Counted from the stretch's first letter, positions 20,045 through 29,127 are shown. The stretch: 64,000 bases of DNA from Herbaspirillum sp. RTI4 (GCF_034313965.1 NZ_JAVIWQ010000002.1:2170001-2234000); one strand, 5' to 3'. Notes: generated by a model not told the origin, from the letters alone. Numbers and translations: made by a program.

Positions 20045-20090
20045 GCTGGACTTTACCGGGGCGAGTAGTTGTAACGCTTGCCTCCAGTGT

Positions 20091-20184
20091 GGAGATGTGG
20101 CCGAGTGGTCGAAGGCACTTCCCTGCTAAGGAAGCATATGGGCTTAAACCTGTATCGTGGGTTCGACTCCCACCATCTCCTCCA
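20091..20184 (+). tRNA. tRNA-Ser (anticodon GCT)
   Basis: A class II tRNA of 94 bases with encoded CCA. The acceptor stem GGAGATG pairs with CATCTCC (20174-20180); the anticodon loop CTGCTAA gives GCT, reading AGC/AGU; the long variable arm (ATATGGG...CCTGTAT) and TTCGACTCC T-loop are clear. The discriminator base is T (20181) rather than the G usual in bacterial serine tRNAs. Confidence 0.95.
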
Positions 20185-20215
20185 GAAATTCGTAGTCAGG
20201 CGTTTTGCGACGCTT

Positions 20216-20255
20216 AAAAAAGCCGCTTTTTTCTTCGGGGAAAAGCGGCTTTTTT
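20216..20255 (+). terminator. Rho-independent terminator after tRNA-Ser
   Basis: A 15-base arm AAAAAAGCCGCTTTT (20216-20230) and its complement (20241-20255) form a hairpin closed by a 10-base loop containing TTCG and ending in a T-run. It lies 31 bases past the tRNA 3' end and is near-symmetric, so could work on both strands. Confidence 0.9.
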
Positions 20256-20308
20256 GTTGCCGGTTTTTCCTCCTCAGTTTGTCCTCCAGCGGAATTGCAT
20301 TGGATAAC

Positions 20309-21568
20309 ATGGCGCTCCTCCACATGACTGGTTTCCCGCTGTCGCACCGCTATCCACATGGTCGTTGGCGTCGATGGGCGGCGTGGTATGTCTTGTCGGG
20401 CTTTTTCTGCTGCCTATCGATTGCCCATGCGCAGACGGCAGTCGAGACCGAGCTGGATCAAGCATTGCATGAACAAGTCCTGGACATTCCCGGCGATCCG
20501 GTTCGCCCGGTCATGCTCCAAGTCACCATGTTCAAGCCGGACGGTCCCGGTCCGTTTCCGCTGGCGGTGATTAACCACGGTAAAGACCGGGGCGATCCCC
20601 GTATGCAGCCGCGTTATCGTTCCGCCTACATTGCGCGCTATTTTGTCTCGCGCGGCTATGCTGTGGTGCTACCCATGCTGCGAGGCTTTGCCGGGTCTGG
20701 CGGGACGTTTAGCTATCAAGGCTGCGATGCCGAAGGGGAGGGCCTCAGTCAGGCCCGTGACATTTTGTCGGTGATTGCTTACATGACACGGCAACCCGAA
20801 ATTGATGCCGGCCGCATCGTTGTTGCGGGCCAGAGTTACGGCGGCTGGAATACGCTGGCGCTGGGATCGTTGAACGTCAATGGCGTACGCGCACTGGTGA
20901 ATTTTTCCGGCGGACGCAATGCCGCATTTTGTCCTGCCTGGCCAAGCGATCTGGCGACCGGCGCCCGTCACTACGGGCAGCGCACTCGCGTACCGTCCCT
21001 CTGGCTTTACGGTGACAATGATCGCTGGTTTCCTGCGGCCACCTGGCGCGAAATGTATCGCCAATATCGCGATGCCGGAGGCCCTGCCGAGCTGGTGGCC
21101 TACGGACGCTTTCATAACGATGCCCATGAATTGATCGGATCAATCGAGGCGCTGCCGCTATGGGTGCCACGAATCGATGCTTTTTTAACCCGGGCGGGTT
21201 TGCCGGGCAGGGAAGTGCAGGCCGGAGTGCTGCCGATGCTGTATCCCGCGGCGACGGGCTTCGCCAACATCGATGCCATCGACGCTATCCCTTTTCTCAA
21301 CGAGCCGGGCCGCAAGGCCTATGCCGCGTTTCTTGCCTTGAAAATTCCCCGGGTATTCGTCATTGCCGCGGATGGGCTGTCAGTCACCTCGCAGGGCGGT
21401 CTGGACCCCCTGGCGCGCGCGCTGGAACTGTGCAGGAAAAACAGTCACGACTGCCGCGCTTACGCTATCAATGAGCAGGTCGTCTGGTCTGAAAACGCAG
21501 CGCTGCTGTCCGGCAGCAAGCCGCGTGAGGAAGCGCTGTCATCGGAAGTCATTCACGCTCACGATTGA
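20309..21568 (+). CDS. Exported alpha/beta hydrolase (dienelactone hydrolase/prolyl oligopeptidase-like)
   Basis: Serine hydrolase of 419 residues. A signal peptide ends near residue 45 (SIAHA followed by QTAVETELD). The nucleophile elbow GQSYGGW (about residue 175), the acid in LYGDNDRWF and the His in GRFHNDAHEL give a complete Ser-Asp-His triad. A second region of about 100 residues (GLPGREVQAGVLPMLYPAATGFANIDAIDAIPFLN) with two Cys-containing loops follows the catalytic domain and is not recognised. The reading frame is open back through the tRNA, so the start is uncertain; ATG 20309 and 20324 are both possible. Substrate unknown. Confidence 0.75.
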   Translation: MALLHMTGFPLSHRYPHGRWRRWAAWYVLSGFFCCLSIAHAQTAVETELDQALHEQVLDIPGDPVRPVMLQVTMFKPDGPGPFPLAVINHGKDRGDPRMQPRYRSAYIARYFVSRGYAVVLPMLRGFAGSGGTFSYQGCDAEGEGLSQARDILSVIAYMTRQPEIDAGRIVVAGQSYGGWNTLALGSLNVNGVRALVNFSGGRNAAFCPAWPSDLATGARHYGQRTRVPSLWLYGDNDRWFPAATWREMYRQYRDAGGPAELVAYGRFHNDAHELIGSIEALPLWVPRIDAFLTRAGLPGREVQAGVLPMLYPAATGFANIDAIDAIPFLNEPGRKAYAAFLALKIPRVFVIAADGLSVTSQGGLDPLARALELCRKNSHDCRAYAINEQVVWSENAALLSGSKPREEALSSEVIHAHD

Positions 21569-21654
21569 GCACCCGGATTTCATTTTTAATTGCCCGCCTG
21601 GTCGCTTAAGGCTCTAGTATCTGGGCACGCATTAATAAAAAATCCGGAGACCAT

Positions 21655-22449
21655 GTGACCGCCCCTACCGACTTCATTCCAGCAGCCGCAGCGCTGCCGC
21701 CACCCTTGCTGGAAATCGACAACGTGACGCTGCAATACAAAACCAGCGATTTTCTGGTGACGGCGGCGCGGCAAGTCAGCTTTAATGTCTACCCCTCAGA
21801 TCGCTATATTTTGCTGGGCCCCTCGGGTTGCGGCAAATCGACGCTGCTTAAGGCCATCGGCGGCTACATCCAACCGACGCAGGGCGAGATTCGCTTGCAG
21901 GGCAAGAAAGTCAGCGTGCCGGGGCCGGATCGGATGATGGTATTTCAGGAGTTCGATCAGCTGCTGCCCTGGAAAACCGTTCGTCAGAATGTCGAATTCG
22001 CCTTGCATGCCAGCGGCCGTCTGAAAGGCCGTGAAGCCGTCGAGCGCGCCGCCTATTACATCGAGAAGGTCGGTCTGGCCAAATTCATCGACAGTTATCC
22101 GCACATGCTGTCGGGCGGCATGAAGCAGCGGGTCTCGATTGCACGCGGCATGGCAATGGAACCGGCGGTCTTGCTGATGGACGAGCCCTTCGCTGCGCTC
22201 GACGCCCTGACGCGCCGCAAGATGCAGGACGAGTTGCTGCGACTGTGGGACGACACGCGTTTTACCGTGTTGTTCGTCACCCACTCCATCGAAGAAGCGA
22301 TCCGCATCGGCACGCGCATCCTGTTGCTGTCGCCGCATCCGGGGCAGGTCAAGGCCGAGCTCAACAGCATTTCCGCCGAAGAGATGGGAACTGCCAGCCA
22401 GGCCCAGCTGGAAACGCGCATCAATGACATGCTGTTCGCCCAGCCATGA
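21655..22449 (+). CDS. ABC transporter ATP-binding protein (nitrate/sulfonate/taurine class)
   Basis: ATPase of a periplasmic-binding-protein importer. Walker A GPSGCGKST (about 59-67), Q-loop VFQEFDQLLPW, signature LSGGMKQRVSIARG, Walker B LLMDEPFAALDAL and H-loop VTHSIEEA are all present in 264 residues. The Q-loop and 'SGGMKQR' are typical of SsuB/TauB/NrtD. The start is GTG at 21655 with CGGAG upstream. It overlaps the permease gene as ATGA. Confidence 0.92.
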   Translation: MTAPTDFIPAAAALPPPLLEIDNVTLQYKTSDFLVTAARQVSFNVYPSDRYILLGPSGCGKSTLLKAIGGYIQPTQGEIRLQGKKVSVPGPDRMMVFQEFDQLLPWKTVRQNVEFALHASGRLKGREAVERAAYYIEKVGLAKFIDSYPHMLSGGMKQRVSIARGMAMEPAVLLMDEPFAALDALTRRKMQDELLRLWDDTRFTVLFVTHSIEEAIRIGTRILLLSPHPGQVKAELNSISAEEMGTASQAQLETRINDMLFAQP

Positions 22450-23384
22450 AGGCCGACATGAAAACTGACATGACTACTCCTACCCCTACTTCTGCTACTT
22501 CTGCTGCTTCTGCTACTTCTTCCGCCTTGCCGGTGTTTCGTCCGGAAATCCTTCTCCAGCCACAACAAGGGGAAATGGCGCAAGTGCAACGGCCTTTATC
22601 CACCTTCGACAACCTGTATCAAAAAAGCTGGCTGCGTAAGCTGGTGATTTTGCTGGCGCTGGCGCTGCTGTGGGAAATCTACGGCCGCTGGCTCGATAAT
22701 CCGCTCCTGTTTCCCTCTTTCAGCCAGACGCTGGCGGCATTTTTTACCGATATCGGCAATGGCATTCTGTTGCAGCGCGCCGCCGTATCGATGCAGACTT
22801 TGCTCATCGGCTACAGCATGGGCATTGTGCTGGCGACCTTGCTGACCACTTTCGCCATCGGTTCCAAAATCGGCACCGATTTCCTCGAAACGCTGACGTC
22901 CATGTTTAACCCTTTGCCAGCGATTGCACTGCTGCCGCTGGCGCTGATCTGGTTCGGCCTCGGCACGGGCAGCATTATTTTCGTGCTGGTGCATTCGGTG
23001 CTGTGGGCGGTGGCGCTTAATATGCACAGCGGTTTCCGGGCGGTGTCCCAGACCATGCGAATGGTGGGGCAGAACTACGGATTGAAAGGCTTTACGCTGG
23101 TGCGGCTGATCCTGATTCCAGCGGCGTTCCCCAGCATCCTGACCGGACTGAAAGTCGGCTGGGCCTTTGCCTGGCGCACGCTGATTGCGGCGGAACTGGT
23201 CTTTGGCGTATCGTCCGGCACGGGCGGGCTGGGCTGGTATATTTTCGAAAATCGCAATCAACTGGAAACGCCGAATGTGTTTGCTGGGCTGTTGTTCGTG
23301 ATCCTGATCGGTTTGTTCGTGGAAAACATCGTCTTTGCTGCCATCGAAAATCGCACCATCCATCGCTGGGGAATGCAGAACTAA
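22446..23384 (+). CDS. ABC transporter permease (nitrate/sulfonate/taurine class)
   Basis: Inner-membrane subunit of 312 residues with about six membrane helices from residue 60 onward and the EAA loop region (GLKGFTLVRLILIPAAFPSILTG) typical of SsuC/TauC-like permeases. The first 35 residues are low-complexity Thr/Ser/Ala (TTPTPTSATSAASATSS), encoded by repeated ACTTCTGCT-like units at about 22477-22520, unusual for the family. The ATG overlaps the ATPase stop codon. Three Met codons in the first ten positions leave the exact start open. Confidence 0.88.
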   Translation: MKADMKTDMTTPTPTSATSAASATSSALPVFRPEILLQPQQGEMAQVQRPLSTFDNLYQKSWLRKLVILLALALLWEIYGRWLDNPLLFPSFSQTLAAFFTDIGNGILLQRAAVSMQTLLIGYSMGIVLATLLTTFAIGSKIGTDFLETLTSMFNPLPAIALLPLALIWFGLGTGSIIFVLVHSVLWAVALNMHSGFRAVSQTMRMVGQNYGLKGFTLVRLILIPAAFPSILTGLKVGWAFAWRTLIAAELVFGVSSGTGGLGWYIFENRNQLETPNVFAGLLFVILIGLFVENIVFAAIENRTIHRWGMQN

Positions 23385-23465
23385 AAGGACCTGGTGCTAC
23401 ACTCGGCTGGATTTTATCGCCTCAGAGCCTTAGAAAAATAACGAATGATTCGTATCGGAGACAGT

Positions 23466-24491
23466 ATGAAATGCAGCGCAAGAAAAACAGTATCGGGTTT
23501 GTTGGTAGCGGCTACGCTTGCCCTGGCTAGTCTGAGTGGAAATGCCATGGCAGAAGCGACGACGGTGCGTCTGTCGCACGGCTACGGCATTCTTTACCTG
23601 CCGCTGATGGTGATACGCGACCAGCATTTGCTGGAAAAACAGGCCAAGAAAATCGGACTGGGCGAGGTGACGACGACCTGGACGATTCTGGACGGCGGCA
23701 ATGTGATCAACGATGCCATGTTGTCCGGCAATCTGGATATCGCCGGCACCGGTGCGCCCGGCTTCATTACCTTGTGGTCGAAAGCGCATGGTATTCCACG
23801 CTCGGAAGTGATAGGACTCGGTGCGCTGAGCACCTCACCGCTGTGGCTCAATACCAATAACCCCAACATCAAATCGCTCAAGGATTTCACCAGCAAGGAC
23901 AAGATCGCCATTCCCGGTATCAAGACTTCGCTGTCGGCGGTGGTGTTGCAGATGGCTGCGGCCAAAACCTTCGGTGCTGCCAGCTACGCCAAACTCGATC
24001 CGCTGACGGTCAGTCTCGGCCATCCAGAGGCGGTCGGGGCGCTGATGTCCGGGAAAACGGAAATTACGGCGCATTTCACCTCGCCGCCGTTTTCTTATCA
24101 GGAATTGAAGAACCCGAAAATATCGCGCGTGATGAGTTCTTCTGAGGTGTTGGGAGATATCACGCTGGACGTGGTGTTCGGTCTCAAACAATTTACCGAT
24201 AAGAACCCGAAGCTGACGCAGGCATTCATGGCGGCGCAGGAAGAAGCGAACGCCTATATTGCCAGGGACAAGAAGGGCGCAGCGGAAACTTTCCTGCGCG
24301 TTTCAAAAATCAAGCTGACGCAGGCGGAAGTGGAAACCATGCTGGCCGATCCCGATACCTTGTTTTCCACCACCCCGAACGGTGTCATGCAATATGTGCA
24401 GTTCATGGGGCTGGCCGGCACGATCAAAACGCAGCCGGCAAAATGGAGCGATTTGTTTGTCGCCGATTTTGCGACACGTAAAGGCAGTTAA
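23466..24491 (+). CDS. ABC transporter substrate-binding protein
   Basis: Periplasmic solute receptor for the preceding ATPase and permease; 341 residues with a signal peptide cleaved near NAMA-EA (about 26). The mature start TTVRLSHGYGILYLPLMV and the GNLDIAGTGAPGFI and GIKTSLSAVVLQMAA loops are those of the NMT1/THI5, SsuA/TauA-like fold. CGGAG lies 5 bases before this ATG, favouring it over an in-frame ATG at 23445. The substrate (alkanesulfonate, taurine, nitrate, pyrimidine precursor) cannot be decided: no desulfonation or thiamine genes are adjacent. Confidence 0.87.
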   Translation: MKCSARKTVSGLLVAATLALASLSGNAMAEATTVRLSHGYGILYLPLMVIRDQHLLEKQAKKIGLGEVTTTWTILDGGNVINDAMLSGNLDIAGTGAPGFITLWSKAHGIPRSEVIGLGALSTSPLWLNTNNPNIKSLKDFTSKDKIAIPGIKTSLSAVVLQMAAAKTFGAASYAKLDPLTVSLGHPEAVGALMSGKTEITAHFTSPPFSYQELKNPKISRVMSSSEVLGDITLDVVFGLKQFTDKNPKLTQAFMAAQEEANAYIARDKKGAAETFLRVSKIKLTQAEVETMLADPDTLFSTTPNGVMQYVQFMGLAGTIKTQPAKWSDLFVADFATRKGS

Positions 24492-24594
24492 GGAAGTTGA
24501 GGTTCCCCTCAGGCTACGGTTTTCCTGATGTGTTCCGTTTGTCCGCCTGGCGGTAGTCGAGACCCATAGGCAGAAATCGACGCTGCCGCAAGAG

Positions 24595-24627
24595 TGCCGT
24601 TCAGTAAAGCGCTGGACGGCATTTTTT
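24595..24627 (+). terminator. Rho-independent terminator of the ABC importer operon
   Basis: Arms TGCCGTTCAG (24595-24604) and CTGGACGGCA (24612-24621) form a 10-bp stem with one G-U pair and a 7-base loop, then six T (24622-24627). It sits just before the EamA gene and argues against a start for that gene at the ATG at 24628. Confidence 0.88.
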
Positions 24628-24672
24628 ATGCGCTTGGTAAGATGGCTGTTTTTGCGCAATCCCCCTATAAAA

Positions 24673-25548
24673 ATGAATAAAGCGATTTTCTTTGCGCTGT
24701 CATGCGTGTTGTCATGGAGCTTCATCCCCGTCATTTCAAAAATCGCGACGGCGGATATCTCCCCCTTGCAATTTTTGTTTCTGTCGAATGTGCTTTCCGC
24801 AGGCATGATAGGCGGCTTGCTTTTCGCCTGGCGACACAAAATCGACGGGATTTTCCTGCAATGTAAAAATGCCTTGCCGGCGACTTTTTTGCCCGGTTTT
24901 CTCGGCTGTTTTTTCTACTATTTATGCCTGTATTACGGCTATTCCAAAGCCAATGGCATTGCGGTGCTGGTCGTACAGTATTTATGGCCGGTGCTGATTG
25001 TTCTGCTGGCACCCTTCATTCTGGGTGAAAAACTGACTTCCCGAGGCGGCGTGGCGGCCGCATGTGGATTCATGGGGACCGTGGTCGTGGCAACGAAAGG
25101 GGATTTCACCAGCTTTGATACGCAAAGCCTGCCGGTGCTGGGCATTGTTTTCGCCGGTGCGCTGGCGTTTGCGCTTTTTTCCTTGCTGTCCAAAAAAGTA
25201 CGTTGCCACACGCTGGTGGCGACGTTTCTCTTTTTTGTCTGGGCCAGCCTGTTGTCGCTGTTTGCCTTGCTGCTCACGACAGGTGTCCGTCTTCCCAGTA
25301 CCCGCGCTGCATGGCTGGGGCTGTTGCTCAACGGAGCCATCGTGAACGGACTCTCGTATTTTTGGTGGCTGCGCGCTTTGCAGCTGGAAAAAGTGTCGCG
25401 CATTGCCCCGCTGGTTTTCTTAACCCCCATCCTGGCGTGTTTGTGGCTGGTGGTTTTTTGGGGGGAGACGTTTTACGTCAGCTATGCCGCTGGGATTTTG
25501 ATGTGTGTCGCCGCGGGCTTGATCGCGTCGAAAGCGGAGCGGATTTAA
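24673..25548 (+). CDS. EamA/DMT-family transporter
   Basis: Inner-membrane exporter of the drug/metabolite superfamily; 291 residues and about ten hydrophobic helices in two EamA repeats (helices from AIFFALSCVLSWSFIPVISK to GILMCVAAGLIA). Motifs such as GYSKANGIAVLVVQYLWPVL are typical of YddG-like amino-acid exporters. I prefer ATG 24673 because the upstream in-frame ATG at 24628 abuts the operon terminator. Substrate unknown. It converges with the thioredoxin-fold gene, with 8 bases between stops. Confidence 0.85.
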   Translation: MNKAIFFALSCVLSWSFIPVISKIATADISPLQFLFLSNVLSAGMIGGLLFAWRHKIDGIFLQCKNALPATFLPGFLGCFFYYLCLYYGYSKANGIAVLVVQYLWPVLIVLLAPFILGEKLTSRGGVAAACGFMGTVVVATKGDFTSFDTQSLPVLGIVFAGALAFALFSLLSKKVRCHTLVATFLFFVWASLLSLFALLLTTGVRLPSTRAAWLGLLLNGAIVNGLSYFWWLRALQLEKVSRIAPLVFLTPILACLWLVVFWGETFYVSYAAGILMCVAAGLIASKAERI

Positions 25549-25556
25549 AGCAGGAC

Positions 25557-25979
25557 TTAGCCGCCGCGCAGGCGGGTTTGCAGATTGCATTCTTCCTGCC
25601 AGCGGACATGCTCGGCAGAGGCACGGGCATCACGCATCAATTCTTCCGGCGATTTGTCGCGTTGCGCCTTGAAGAGGCGGTCGGCCAGCTGGATGTCGGG
25701 CTTGACGGTACCGAAAAACGCCACCGTGCCACCATGCTGAATGAGCAGGGTCGGGAAATTATCGACATCCAGGTCGCCGACCAGGTCGGCTTCGTCTTCG
25801 ATATCAATCCAGACGAAATGATGCTGCGGATGGCGTTGCGCCAGTGCGGCGAATTGCTCGCCATATTCACGGCAACTGCCGCACCACTCGGCGCACAGGC
25901 AGGCAATCACCCAGCTACCGCTGTCGAGGGCGGCTTCCAGTGTGCTGTGCTTGCTGTTATCGAGTATGAAAAAGGACAT
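25557..25979 (-). CDS. Thioredoxin-fold protein with CGSC active site
   Basis: A 140-residue cytoplasmic protein with a thioredoxin fold: the redox motif AEWCGSCREY (about 31-40), VDNFPTLLIQHGG with the cis-Pro (about 93), and a C-terminal extension of about 35 residues (SPEELMRDARASAEH) beyond a standard thioredoxin. The CGSC motif differs from the CGPC of housekeeping thioredoxins, so partners may differ. Starts 70 bases from the divergent tsaB. Confidence 0.82.
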   Translation of the reverse strand: MSFFILDNSKHSTLEAALDSGSWVIACLCAEWCGSCREYGEQFAALAQRHPQHHFVWIDIEDEADLVGDLDVDNFPTLLIQHGGTVAFFGTVKPDIQLADRLFKAQRDKSPEELMRDARASAEHVRWQEECNLQTRLRGG

Positions 25980-26049
25980 GATGTGCGCATTCTACCGGGT
26001 TGCCAGGGCTTGTCGTCCGAATGCGGGCCGGGGCGCGGTAAAATGCGGC

Positions 26050-26751
26050 ATGCCTGTCATCCTCTCCATTGAAACTTCCGCCGATCTTGCTTCCGCCGCC
26101 TTGCTGCGGGACGGTCATCTTGCCAGCCTGCAAACGGCCGGCGTTCATACCCATTCAGACACTATCCTGCCTATGGTGCAGACATTGCTGGCGCAGGCCG
26201 GTGTGAAACTGGCCGACTGTGCCGCCATCGCTTTCGGTGTCGGCCCGGGATCGTTTACCGGTGTGCGCACAGCGTGCGGCATCGTGCAGGGTCTGGCTTT
26301 CGGCGCGGATTTGCCGGTGGTGCCGGTCGTGACTTTGCTCGCCATGGCGCAAGCCTGCCACGAGCGTTGCGGCGCGGAGGAGGTAGTGGCGGTGATGGAT
26401 GCGCGCATGGGCGAAGTGTATTGGGCTCAGTATCGCTACCAGCCGCAAGAACAGCGCTGGGAGGCGGTCATCGAACCGGTTCTGAGCAGCCCTGCGCTGG
26501 TCGTGCCGGTTGGCGTGCCAGTGGCCTGCGGCAACGGACTGGCGGCCTATGCGGGTCTGTTTGCCGGCATGGCGTCGATTGCCGCTGCCGGCCATCCGGA
26601 CATCATGCCGCATGCGGAGCAGATCGCACGTCTGGGGGCGATCGAAGTCGCGCAGGGACGCAGCGTAGCGCTTGATCTGGCGCAGCCTTTTTATTTACGT
26701 AATAAAGTGGCGCTGACCACCGCAGAGCGGATGGCGAAGGTCGCCTCCTGA
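26050..26751 (+). CDS. tsaB: tRNA threonylcarbamoyladenosine biosynthesis protein TsaB
   Basis: Dimerisation partner of TsaD in t6A37 synthesis of ANN-decoding tRNAs. The 233-residue protein opens with ILSIETSADLASAALL and has the ASKHA-fold GVGPGSFTGVRTACGI motif (about 64-79) conserved in TsaB. The in-frame codon at 25942 reads through the intergenic region and is not used. The stop codon overlaps the first base of the rimI ATG, and rimI is its usual partner. Confidence 0.93.
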   Translation: MPVILSIETSADLASAALLRDGHLASLQTAGVHTHSDTILPMVQTLLAQAGVKLADCAAIAFGVGPGSFTGVRTACGIVQGLAFGADLPVVPVVTLLAMAQACHERCGAEEVVAVMDARMGEVYWAQYRYQPQEQRWEAVIEPVLSSPALVVPVGVPVACGNGLAAYAGLFAGMASIAAAGHPDIMPHAEQIARLGAIEVAQGRSVALDLAQPFYLRNKVALTTAERMAKVAS

Positions 26752-27251
26752 TGGGTGCCTCACGATCCGCTAAAGCGGGGCGAAATAGCTCCCGACTCGC
26801 CGACACCATGCAAGTGACACCCATGCTGTCGCTCGATCTGGAGGCAGTCGTGGCGATTGAAAATGCCGTCCATACCCATCCCTGGAGCAAGGCCGGTTTT
26901 GTCGATTCGCTGCTCAACGATCATTTGGCCGAGGTGGCGCGTGACGCTAGCGCCCGTTGTCTGGGATATTTCGTGCTCATGCTGGTCGTCGATGAGGCGC
27001 ATTTGCTCAATATCAGCGTGCGGGCCGATGCCCAGGGGCAGGGCGTCGGGCGCGCATTATTGACTCGCGCTTGCGAGCTGGCGCGGAGCAAGTCCATGGA
27101 GTCGGTGCTGCTGGAAGTGCGCCAGTCCAACCTGCGCGCCATCAACACCTATACGCGCCACGGTTTTGTTGAAATTGGCCGACGCAAAAACTATTACACC
27201 GTCACGCCGACCGCACGAGAAGATGCGGTCGTGATGCGATTTACTTTATGA
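26751..27251 (+). CDS. rimI: Ribosomal-protein-alanine N-acetyltransferase RimI
   Basis: GNAT acetyltransferase that modifies the N-terminus of ribosomal protein S18. The acetyl-CoA loop appears as ADAQGQGVGRALLT (about 92-105), with the C-terminal NLRAINTYTRHGFVEIGRRKNYY typical of RimI. ATG 26751 overlaps the tsaB stop; a start at 26808 (MQVTPMLSLDLEAVV) would remove 19 residues that look unlike the family. The stop overlaps the UDG start as ATGA. Confidence 0.92.
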   Translation: MGASRSAKAGRNSSRLADTMQVTPMLSLDLEAVVAIENAVHTHPWSKAGFVDSLLNDHLAEVARDASARCLGYFVLMLVVDEAHLLNISVRADAQGQGVGRALLTRACELARSKSMESVLLEVRQSNLRAINTYTRHGFVEIGRRKNYYTVTPTAREDAVVMRFTL

Positions 27252-28075
27252 ATGCGATGATGAACGACACGCACCGTAGGCAATTATTGGATGCTATTGG
27301 CATCGGCCCGACGTGGGTGCGGCGCGCTCTGCCTGCCGTGATGGTGGATGGGGGCGCAAGCGCTGCGTCGGTAGCGGATCCGGTGGCTCTTATGCCTATT
27401 GAAACGGCAGATACGGCAGATACGGCGCTGGCCGTTGATGCAAACCCGCCAGCAATGGGCGCGCCGGTTCGCATGGAAACGGCCACTGCGCTATCGCCGG
27501 CGACCAACATGGACTGGGCGCAATTGCAGGCGGCGATTGCGGCTTGCCGTTTGTGCGGCTTGTGCGAGGGGCGCACGCATACAGTACCGGGCGTCGGCGA
27601 TGCGAAGGCGCGCTGGCTGTTTATCGGCGAAGGCCCTGGACAAAGTGAAGACTTGCAGGGCGAGCCCTTCGTCGGGCCAGCCGGCAAGCTGCTTGATAAC
27701 ATGCTGGCGGCCATCGGTTTGCGGCGCGGGGACAATGTCTACATCACCAATGTCGTCAAATGCCATCCTACCGACGAGAGCGGGCACGACCGTGCGCCCT
27801 CGGCGGCTGAAATCGCGGCTTGCCTTCCTTATCTGCAAAGGCAAATTGCCCTGATCCAGCCGACGATGATGGTGGCGCTGGGTAAAACAGCGGCGCTGTC
27901 CTTGCTCGGTCTGCCACCGTCCACGACGGTCGCTGCCTTGCGCGGCACGGTGCATCGTTATGGCGAGTTGCCGCTGATCGTGACCTATCACCCGGCCTAT
28001 CTGCTGCGACAACCGAGCGACAAGGCCAAGGCCTGGGCAGACCTGTGTCTGGCGACGGCGACGTATGCCGCCTGA
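27248..28075 (+). CDS. Uracil-DNA glycosylase, family 4 (4Fe-4S)
   Basis: Removes uracil from DNA. The cluster Cys residues are visible: CRLCGLC (about 99-105), VVKCHPT and AAEIAACLPYL; motif A is GEGPGQSEDLQGEPFVGPAG and motif B YHPAYLLR. The first 90 residues are a variable Ala/Thr-rich extension containing a short tandem ETADTADTA, absent from minimal family-4 enzymes. The gene overlaps rimI (ATGA) and the next gene (11 bases), giving a four-gene overlapping run from tsaB. Confidence 0.92.
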   Translation: MNAMMNDTHRRQLLDAIGIGPTWVRRALPAVMVDGGASAASVADPVALMPIETADTADTALAVDANPPAMGAPVRMETATALSPATNMDWAQLQAAIAACRLCGLCEGRTHTVPGVGDAKARWLFIGEGPGQSEDLQGEPFVGPAGKLLDNMLAAIGLRRGDNVYITNVVKCHPTDESGHDRAPSAAEIAACLPYLQRQIALIQPTMMVALGKTAALSLLGLPPSTTVAALRGTVHRYGELPLIVTYHPAYLLRQPSDKAKAWADLCLATATYAA

Positions 28076-29069
28076 CTCCGGACTTCCCGTACCCTTCAAT
28101 CCCTATCAACTGCAATTCCATCAGCGTTGGGGCCATCTGCGCGACCCCCATGTCCGTGCGCTGACCTTTCTGCTGGATGCCCCTGAGTTACTGGATGCGA
28201 TGTCGCCGCAATGGTCTGGCCGGATCGCGGTGCTGGACGTCGCCCGGCACGGCGATCCTGAACTGGCTGGCTGGCTGGCCGCGCTCGATGCCGCTCCGCA
28301 AGCCTTGCATGCGATACTCGCCGCGCAATCAACGGCCCGGCTGGGACGCTATGCCGAACAGTTACTGACGTTCTATCTGCGCCACGCCGGACGGCTGGTG
28401 GCGCATAACCTCCAGGTGCGCAGCGACGCCAAACTGACGGTGGGCGAATTCGATTTTCTGTTGCCCGATGCGAGCGGCACCGGCTTGCTGCACTGGGAAT
28501 TTGCCACCAAATTTTATTTGCTGGAATCGGCCTCCGCCGCTTCGCACATGGAGGGCTTTATCGGCCCCAATCTGGCCGATAGTCTGGGCGCGAAGATGCA
28601 AAAAATCATGGAGCAGCAATTGCGCCTGTCGGCCCATCCTGCCGCACAAGCCTGTTTGCCGCAGCCAGTGCGTGCGGCGCAGGCGCTGGTGAAGGGCTGG
28701 TTGTTTTATCGGCAGCCGGAATTGCCCTTGTCAGCGACTCTGGGTGTGGCCGCAGACCATTGTCGCGGCTTCTGGTGCGCTCTGGGCGATCTGGATCAGA
28801 CCGCGCCTGCGTATGCGATCCTGCCGCGTCTGCAATGGCTGGCCCCGGCGCGCCTTGCGCTGGCGGAGTGCTTATCTGCCGAGGCCTTGAATGGATTGCT
28901 GGAGGCGCATTTTTCTGGCGCAGACCGGTCACCGGTCATGGTGGCCTTGCTACAAGCTGAGCATGCCGGTGACGGCAGTGCCTGGGAATACGCGCGTGGT
29001 TTCGTGGTAGCCGACGACTGGCGCGATCGTGCGGCCGAGTTCATGCGCTACGGCATCGTTCACGTTTAA
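28065..29069 (+). CDS. DUF1853 family protein
   Basis: 334 residues, function unknown. The block GEFDFLLPD...GLLHWEFATKFYLLES (about 126-150) with acidic residues spaced as D-x(n)-E-x-K recalls a PD-(D/E)XK nuclease-like core, which is the fold suggested for DUF1853; the enzymatic role is inference. It overlaps the UDG gene by 11 bases and so is probably translated with it, which would fit a DNA-related role. Confidence 0.8.
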   Translation: MPPDSGLPVPFNPYQLQFHQRWGHLRDPHVRALTFLLDAPELLDAMSPQWSGRIAVLDVARHGDPELAGWLAALDAAPQALHAILAAQSTARLGRYAEQLLTFYLRHAGRLVAHNLQVRSDAKLTVGEFDFLLPDASGTGLLHWEFATKFYLLESASAASHMEGFIGPNLADSLGAKMQKIMEQQLRLSAHPAAQACLPQPVRAAQALVKGWLFYRQPELPLSATLGVAADHCRGFWCALGDLDQTAPAYAILPRLQWLAPARLALAECLSAEALNGLLEAHFSGADRSPVMVALLQAEHAGDGSAWEYARGFVVADDWRDRAAEFMRYGIVHV

Positions 29070-29091
29070 GAGATTTTGGCGATTGAGCGGC

Positions 29092-29127
29092 TTAAAAGAC
29101 TTAAGAGACTTAAGAGACTTAACAGAC
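29092..29127. repeat. Four tandem copies of a 9-bp repeat
   Basis: TTAAAAGAC, TTAAGAGAC, TTAAGAGAC and TTAACAGAC stand head to tail, starting 22 bases after the DUF1853 stop. The last copy runs into the stem of the adjoining hairpin. It is non-coding and the sort of tract that changes length by slippage. Confidence 0.85.
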
